Assembly (NCBI GenBank): GCA_027627225.1
Contig: CM051029.1
Coordinates: forward strand, 76,173,578-76,237,577
Source of the DNA: Congeria kusceri
Lineage: Eukaryota; Mollusca; Bivalvia; Myida; Dreissenidae
Length of the DNA: 64,000 nt
Direction: 5' to 3'
The notes beneath the pieces are model-generated. The model had not been told where the DNA came from, ran no database searches, and saw only the letters and a program-made list of their open reading frames with translations. The position numbers and the translations under genes are program-made. Positions 57,489 to 64,000 of the stretch are shown here, one piece after another; position 1 is the stretch's first letter, and the number at the start of each line of letters is the position of its first letter.

Positions 57489-58786
57489 TATAAATCGATA
57501 ATTATTTCTTGAGTCAAAAATTAAAAAAAAAATGAAAATAATATAATTTTCGTTTTGCAGGAATATTAAAAGAATGTACAAAAAAGTGTGTGAGTTTAAG
57601 AATTAACCATTCTTCAAAAATGCATGAAATTTAGACACCTGTGAAATTAAATGATTTTATAGTATTTTATTGTTTGTTTTGGTTTTAGTCTTGTCTATTC
57701 ATAAAAATTGTTGAATGAGTTAATTGTTAGTATTTAGTGAACATACAACTTCATCCAATCTACTTATAGCGAGAAATTCATAAGGTGTTCTATTTGATTG
57801 CCCATATTAATATTTTGGATATTCCAACAATCTGTGTCAAAAGCGATACCTGATTTCGACTTTTGGTACTAAAGCGTCAGGCAATCGCCACAATCTAAAA
57901 CCGGTTCCACTTGGCATTATTCTAACATTCTACCCCTTTCTAAAAGGTTTCCTTAGAAACTTCATGTTTGGAAAATTTTTAGAAAGTGGTCTGTAGCCTT
58001 TAAATCAGTGTGTTGAAATAATAAGAACTTAAAAAAAGCTTTTGCTCTTATAAGAGTCATAGAGACTGGTCTTTGAAAATGTCTTAAAAGTCTCTGAATA
58101 TGAATTAAGGTTATAAGAATTTGAACTAGAATGACCAGGAATATTTATGCCTTGTTTCAACTCCTATGTGTGTGGAGGATTGTTCCTGACACAGGCCATC
58201 ATCTCACAGGATCTGGTGATGATAGCCTGACCAGTATGGGGCTTATTGAAACATTCTTGAGTTTGTTACCTGGGTAGAACCAGTTCTTGTTTCCTGTGGG
58301 AAAGATCCACGACATTACCGAGAATTCATTTAATACTGAATAGTGAATTGGATTATGCTTAGGTTTTTGGCATATGTGTAATGTCTATAATTAGATGGAG
58401 AGGCCTGGACAATGTGGATGCACAGACGGAATGTGACAGCAGTGCACATGTGGTCGAGGGTTTGAGACTGCATGTTAGAAAGTGCTTCATGCAGCTTCTG
58501 CACATCCAGCTCCCAGCTCTGGTGAAACATTGATGACAGAACAACACTGTGAAGACTTGTTGATTATGGTATTGTATGTTAAATATTTCTGTTTGAAACC
58601 GTTCTATTAAATTGAACATTTAATAATTTTCTTGATGTCACAAGGTGAAAAAAAGATCTCATCAGGAGTCTTCATTGTAAAACAATTATGAGATGTCAAT
58701 GTTGTTTCAAATCGTGCGCTTGAAGGTATTTATTTTGTGTTTCTTATGGTTGTTTGTATAACTACTCACATTTATTCTACAAATAG
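57489..58786. other. No gene recognised; SINE-tail fragment
   Basis: 58,268-58,290 reads CCTGGGTAGAACCAGTTCTT, the unit of the minisatellite 4.4 kb further on and of the SINE tail. Overlapping minus-strand frames at 58,330-58,619 show no domain. Confidence 0.4.
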
Positions 58787-58874
58787 GTATGGAACCTGCA
58801 GGCCTGCACAGCCACGAGGCAGTAAGGAGTGTCCTGGTATGGGTGTCTCACTCAGAATGTGTTAAATACACTAG
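58787..58874 (+). other. Candidate exon A of a non-coding or short transcript
   Basis: Preceded by ATTTATTCTACAAATAG and followed by CTAG/GTAGGT. One frame opens with ATG at 58,789 and stays open to the donor (MEPAGLHSHEAVRSVLVW onward). Joined to exon B it stops after a few codons, so a long protein is not supported. Confidence 0.22.
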
Positions 58875-59226
58875 GTAGGTGCCGCATTTTAATAATTTCA
58901 CATTTTTCTCTTAATGTTGTTAAAAACGTGGAAGACTGTTAGATTTTTGCATTAGGCTATCTGCACTTTCCCATTGTATGTAGCTTGAAAAATAGGTCTT
59001 TGCACTGAAGAGGACGTAACAAAGATTGAAGCTTTCTTCAGTATTTCTAGAGTAATTGCCCTCTATTTATTTTATTCCCTCCATACTTAATATTGCAAAC
59101 TTGTCATTACTTATTCGCACTTAACCTTAGGTAAACTGTTTACATGTATTTACACACTGTTTGATATTAAATAGCTCGCATGCGTTTTATTTGTTGTTGA
59201 AGAATGCTTGTTACTTTAATATTTAG

Positions 59227-59368
59227 CTACACAGCAACAAAGTAGGAATGCAGTGCATGGGGTCCTTGTGCATACCATATCAGCTCACTGGGAGTCACTG
59301 ACAGGCAAGCAGGGTGCTGACTAGAGACACTGAATTTCAAGTCCTACTGGTTGTTGATCCAAGATGAG
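59227..59368 (+). other. Candidate exon B of the same transcript
   Basis: Preceded by TTAATATTTAG and ended by GATGAG/GTAAGA, a very good donor. Stops occur in the frame inherited from exon A. If real, it is most likely a non-coding exon or part of a 5' leader. Confidence 0.22.
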
Positions 59369-60966
59369 GTAAGAATTGTTCAGAAATGTCTGTAACATAC
59401 TATATGGTTGACAGAATGTTGACTTAAAGTGTGTTTCTATTAACAATTAAGCATACCTTACAAAAATAATGGTAAGCTATATGTATAGGGAACCTCTCCT
59501 GCGTTGACCATTGACTGTCAAACATTTTCTTGTATGCATAATATAAAATGTTGACTTTTTCTGCCAGTTTTACCAAATACCATATGTTAAAGATAAATGC
59601 AATACGTCAAATAAGACTAATACACCAATTAATGATTTTTGTGTGAGTGAAAGTCGTCGTTTTCTAATATTTGCCTTGTAGACCATTTCTCTGCAGATCT
59701 TGACTGAACTTGCGCAAATTGTGTAAATTCTTACATTCAAGTCAGTTTGATAGTGGTTCTAGATGGAACTTAATGCAGTTACACTGAAGTATGAGCTAGT
59801 AGCTCTTGCTAAATAAGAACTCATTCAAATCACAATTATAGACATGAACAATCAATACTAATAGTTGCACAGTTTTGCATAAAGACGACATGGTAGTTTT
59901 AAAGTGAAGTCTAACGCACCATCAAATGATCATATGGTCAGCTAAAATTTGGTTCAAAATCCTCTTAGGAGTCATTCTGATCGTAACCTACTGAAGCAGA
60001 ATAGAACATAATTACATATTGCCATTAATGACATCTGGTAGTTCACAAAAGCTAGAACACATTAATTGCACCATTTAAAATAACCATGATACCCTGTTTA
60101 TGATTAGGCAGAGTTTGTAAAGAATTTTTTTTAGAATTCGGTGGAAGTCATGTGTTTAAACTGTGTATGCTGATACGTCATAGTTTTCTGAATTTCTTAA
60201 TGATCAATTTACATCTTGTCATTTATCTTTGGGTAACAGTTTTGCAAAAATTCATGAAGTGATCTTTATTTTTATGTATCCAATAAGCATAACATTTTAG
60301 TACATTTAGTTAAGTTGAATGTGATTGTAAAATATTAGTGCATATTACTTGGATCTTCTTATTCAATGGATAGAACTCACGTAGACTACTAAACTTAAAC
60401 TTCAAAAGTGATATCCCCTTCATTAATGAGTTTTCACATTGGTTGCTTGAGGTATGTCTTTTTGAATGTGTATGTCAGATTTTGTCTGGACTACGGTATA
60501 TTTTGGACATGCATTCTTAATCTTAAATTAGCAAGTTTACTAGATCTATGCATCACATGCGTCCTACTTAGGAATCCTAGGTGAAGAGGTCAAAGGAAGG
60601 ATATAGTTTTGGTATGCATTATAGGGTGTTAGAATTACTTTAATTTAAAGTGTACACATGTGAAAGAATTTTTGCGTGTATGACTGATGTTTGTTGGTTA
60701 AAGTAATAGCCACATTATGGAGTTCTTACATTAAAATGGGTTATAATAATGGGGCGTGTGTTGAAGGGGAGACGATGTGATGATGATGATGATGAGGATG
60801 AAATTGTATGCACATTATTTATTTTAAGTTTGTGACACCTGTAAAATCAATTATTGCCGCATCTCAATAGTAAATTTTTACAGTAATCAAGCACATCTAA
60901 TCAATTAATTCAGGTTGCCATTGTTCTTGTATGCAATATGTCATTATAGGGAGAGATTGTGTACCT
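59369..60966. other. No gene recognised
   Basis: AT-rich; only a GAT microsatellite at 60,774-60,802. Confidence 0.4.
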
Positions 60967-61038
60967 GCCAGGTTAGCTCAGTCGGGAGAGCACTCGCCAA
61001 GTAAGCGAGAGGTCCCGGGTTCGAGTCCCGGACTGGCT
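60967..61038 (+). tRNA. tRNA-like sequence (AGT anticodon), probably SINE head or pseudogene
   Basis: The D arm (GCTC/GAGC), anticodon arm (CTCGC-CAAGTAA-GCGAG) and T arm (CCGGG-TTCGAGT-CCCGG) pair perfectly at normal spacing, with A and B boxes intact. Two faults argue against a working tRNA: position 33 is A instead of the near-invariant T, and the acceptor stem (GCCAGGT against ACTGGC) closes only with a one-base gap. There is no poly-T terminator directly after. It is listed as tRNA for its structure, but a recent SINE head is at least as likely. Confidence 0.4.
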
Positions 61039-62679
61039 GCACAGTGTTCTCACCTGTGAAACCACAGTAACAAAATGTGCAGTGTAATGAAAGAAACTGT
61101 ATTATTATAAGATTTTTGGCAGAAACAAGTAGATTTATGTAAACAAAACTTTGAATACATGTTTTTTTTAGGCTTTCTGAATATTATTGCAACATGACCT
61201 TCTAGATGTTATATTTTATTTTCAATCTGCACCACTTGATATCTCACAACCAACTTGGTACACAGCGTCATGTAATTGTAAACACTGCACTATAAGGATT
61301 AAATATAGTTTTGACCTTAACCCTCATCTCTTTTACACATACTTGAACAATGACAAATATGTACTTGTTATTTTGAAAATGTTCATGTGCATGGCTACAA
61401 ACCTAGTAGAGGTATCAGAAAGAAACCATTTTGGTCTACACCGCACTAAAATTGTTAAAATTATTAGAACATTTGTGTGCAAAAAACACACACACAAAAA
61501 ACTTGTATAAACAAGGGAAATAACTCATTTTACCTGTTTACCATAGTAACACAATGGTTATCTCCCTTGCTACCAATTGAGAGATAGTTGTGCCAAATTC
61601 TGAACCCGTACCAATGTTAATGTTGCAATGCAATCATGGTTCGCTTATTGTTCATTCTCACTTTGAGTCCGTTGTACAAGTTGTCTAATATAAAGCCAAA
61701 AACATAATTCTTATTAACTCGGCTCAGGGTTTGAAACTCTTGTTCAGTACGTTGTTTTTTTTATTGTGCTCTGTATACGCTGTCTATCTCATTGCCTTTG
61801 ACACACCTGTTTGAATGAGCTAACAACCAATTTACCGGTAATGTAGTATGTTGTACACACTTAAAACTATACTGTGCAACTCATTCTGGGTGATGATTAA
61901 AGTATTATTGTAAGAATGTGACTTTGTGCAGTGCATGTGGGATGTCTTCTAAGAAGACATGTGATGTGAACCTGAAACAGCTTTAATCTGGAATACTTGG
62001 ACCCGTCGGAAGCAGCAAAACATGCATCGCAAATAGCAGTCTTGCAGGGATTGGAAATGAGTCGCTCATAAACACTGTCAGCAGTCTCTAGCTTCAGCTG
62101 CAAAAGAACTCAGTTTTCAGAAACTAAATAATCACACTTGTTTGGTCAATCATGGGTGACTCTTACTCATCCGAGTGAAGTCACGTGTGAAAACTATTAT
62201 TCTTAATAAATAATGTAAATTAACAGCATATTTATTGCATGACATTGTAAATTTGCCAAACTTGATGTAATCAATTTATTTCTTGTCTCAGATCTTGAGA
62301 ATCATGTAAAGATAAATGAAAGAGCTAGTAATTGTAAGAAACCATATTTGAAAAACATTATGTCAGTACAAATCTGTCCTACTACATCATGTATAGAGTC
62401 TAACAAGATACATTTGGATTGACAATGAAGAATTGTTTTGACCCTATCAAGTGTGCCGTATTGGTTATTACAGCTGGTTTCTGAAAACTGAGTTCTGCTG
62501 CAGCTGATGTTAAGGGGCATTGACAGTGTTCATGTGTTGTATTTTCTGCCCAAGAACAGAACAGTCTCAATCAAGCCACCCCCGTATGATGTTTGTAATG
62601 GATGTTTTGTTGCTTTGGTTCAACCGATGTGTTCCAAATCAGAGATGGGTTTTTTTCAGATGTTTGTGTCAAAAAATGT
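61039..62679. other. No gene recognised
   Basis: AT-rich. AACTGAGTTCT at 62,488 and its inverse AGAACTCAGTTTTCAGAAAC at 62,104, with AGCTG on each, form an inverted repeat about 390 bases apart that could be a foldback element. The frame at 61,187-61,510 has no recognised domain. Confidence 0.4.
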
Positions 62680-63555
62680 GAGAAAGTCCATTTCGTGGGT
62701 AGAACCAGTTCTTGGTGTCTACCAGGAAGACCGTTTCCTAAGTATAAACAGTTAATTGTGTCTGTGTGAAAATAATTTTCTGGGTATGGCCAGTACTTGG
62801 TGTTTATTAGAAAGTCAATTTCCTGGGTAAAACCAGTACTGGTACTTGGTGTTTATGAGAAAGTCAATTTCCTAGGTAGTGTCAGTTCTTGGTGTCTGTG
62901 AGAAATTCAATTTCCTGGGTAAAACCAGTACAGGTACTTGGTGTTTATGAGAAAGACAATTTCCTGGGTAGTGTCAGTTCTTGGTGTCTGTGAGAAAGTT
63001 AATTTCCTGGGTAAAACCATTACCAGTGCTTGGTGTTTATGAGAATTTTAATTTCATGGTAGAACCAGTTCTTGGCATCTGTGAGAAGGTCCATTTCATT
63101 GGTAGAACCAGTTCTTGGTGTCTGTGAGAAAGTCCATTTCCTGGGTAGAACCAGTTTGTGGTGTCTGTGAGAAAGTATGTTTCCTGGGTAGAACCAGTTC
63201 TTGGTGTCTGTGAGAAAGTCCATTTCCTAGGTAGAACCAGCTCTTGGTGTCTGTGATGTGAGAAAGTCCATTTCCTCGGTAGAACCAGTTCTTGGTGTCT
63301 GTGAGAAAGTCCATTTCCTGGGTAGAACCAGTTAGTGGTGTCTGTGAGAAAGTCCATTTCCTGGGTAGAACCAGTTCTTGGTGTCTGTGAGAAGTCCATT
63401 TCCTGGGTAGAACCAGTTCGTGGTGTCTGTGAGAAAGTCCATTTCCTGGGTAGAACCAGTTCTTGGTGTCTGTGAGAAAGTCCATTTCCTGGGTAGAACC
63501 AGTTCTTGGTGTCTGTGAGAAAGTCCATTTCCTGGGTAGAACCAGTTCTTGGTGT
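62680..63555. repeat. 43-bp minisatellite derived from a SINE tail
   Basis: About 20 units of GTAGAACCAGTTCTTGGTGT then CTGTGAGAAAGTCCATTTCC and TGG, becoming very regular at 63,060-63,550 and more diverged toward 62,700. The unit matches the inverted tail of the SINE at 54,257 and the plus-strand sequence at 6465-6505. Because 43 is not a multiple of three and the minus strand lacks stops, overlapping frames of up to 163 codons (FLTDTKNWFYPGN, LSHRHQELVLPRK, SQTPRTGSTQEM, rotating) appear; they are not genes. Confidence 0.93.
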
Positions 63556-63966
63556 ACAAGCGCTGGATAATGTCTTTTATTTTCCATACTGTTAAATTAA
63601 TCCTGTGCTTGGCATTTATGACATTTGTTATCTAGAAGGGGAATTTTATTGAAGATAATTAAAGGGGAGTATTGACAGCAGGTCTACAAACATTTGCGAA
63701 AACAATGTTCATTCACAGATAATTGATATTTAATGATTGTTAAATTTTATGTCTATTAATTTTTTATGGGTTTGTTTCTACCTACAATTGACTATTACTT
63801 TAAAAGTAAGGCATTGTCATGGACGACCCTTAGTGACATGGGTAAATTAGTTTTGGTAGTATGATTGTATGAATGTAATGTACATGATGTACCATTACAC
63901 ACATGCATGACATTAACAAAAGCCATTAAGCATACAGAAAAGTTCTTTGTCACTAATAAACAAATA

Positions 63967-64000
63967 CAGTGTACTCCCTTCAAGACGAACTCTCTATAAA
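63967..64000. mobile_element. Possible pogo/Tigger-like left terminus, cut by the window end
   Basis: TA then CAGTGTACTCCCTTCAAGAC and GAACTCTCTATAA. CAGT next to TA and this wording fit the start of Tc1/mariner-pogo type elements. The rest lies outside the window. Confidence 0.35.

Noticed and set aside
63037..63587. Overlapping minus-strand frames of up to 163 codons
   Set aside because: They are translations of the 43-bp minisatellite in rotating frames; same peptides recur in all three frames.

Overview
The window looks like animal nuclear DNA, most probably from a bivalve mollusc and perhaps a heterodont such as Dreissena or a venerid clam. This is inferred from the AT-rich, intron-rich and gene-poor layout, from tRNA-derived SINE families, from short-TIR elements packed with tandem monomers carrying words such as GAGTTATGGCCCC and GTCCGTC, and from the single recognisable gene, a RING-less B-box/coiled-coil/NHL-type TRIM-like protein of a kind expanded in bivalves. 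Nothing prokaryotic was seen: no operons, ribosome binding sites or CRISPR arrays.

Layout. 0.1-5.4 kb: a 23-bp minisatellite, a 3.3-kb 26-bp satellite array cleanly split by a 675-bp TIR element with a TTA target duplication, then an inverted-repeat element carrying a SINE. 5.5-14 kb: SINE copies, a 23-bp minisatellite, large CTG/TGG/AAT microsatellite blocks, an RTE-like LINE tail and a 344-bp MITE with a 6-bp target duplication. 14.7-18.4 kb: a tandem-monomer element split by a 1,104-bp transposon with perfect 26-bp TIRs, a decayed non-LTR reverse transcriptase C-terminus and a SINE. 19-33 kb: candidate short exons, a cluster of tRNA-like SINE heads, a 44-bp inverted repeat around a hAT-like remnant, a 995-bp hAT-like element with a perfect 8-bp target duplication and a 19-bp minisatellite. 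32.8-41.8 kb: a 1.17-kb element with 34-bp imperfect TIRs, a 1,418-bp GC-rich element with perfect 27-bp TIRs and TA duplications, and two neighbouring copies of one tandem-monomer family.

43.8-50.1 kb holds the only convincing gene: a TATA-like box, exon 1 (two B-box zinc fingers), a 2.9-kb intron filled by an eight-unit 166-bp array between short TIRs, exon 2 (coiled coil and start of the NHL-like propeller) and exon 3 (end of the propeller). Splice phases agree across all three exons, but a +1 shift near 48,179 breaks the frame. Dropping one base there gives 564 residues; the sequence as written stops after about 423. It is either a recent pseudogene or a sequence error.

50.4-57.4 kb is nearly all tandem-monomer elements, one interrupted by a 121-bp MITE with a 6-bp target duplication. 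57.5-64 kb has candidate non-coding exons, a well-preserved tRNA-like sequence, and a 43-bp minisatellite whose unit matches the tail of a SINE found elsewhere in the window. The most interesting theme is the repeat biology: about ten loci share one architecture (short TIRs, a GTCCGTC word near one end, an array of 130-170-bp monomers), and two MITEs share CAGGNTGT termini with 6-bp duplications.
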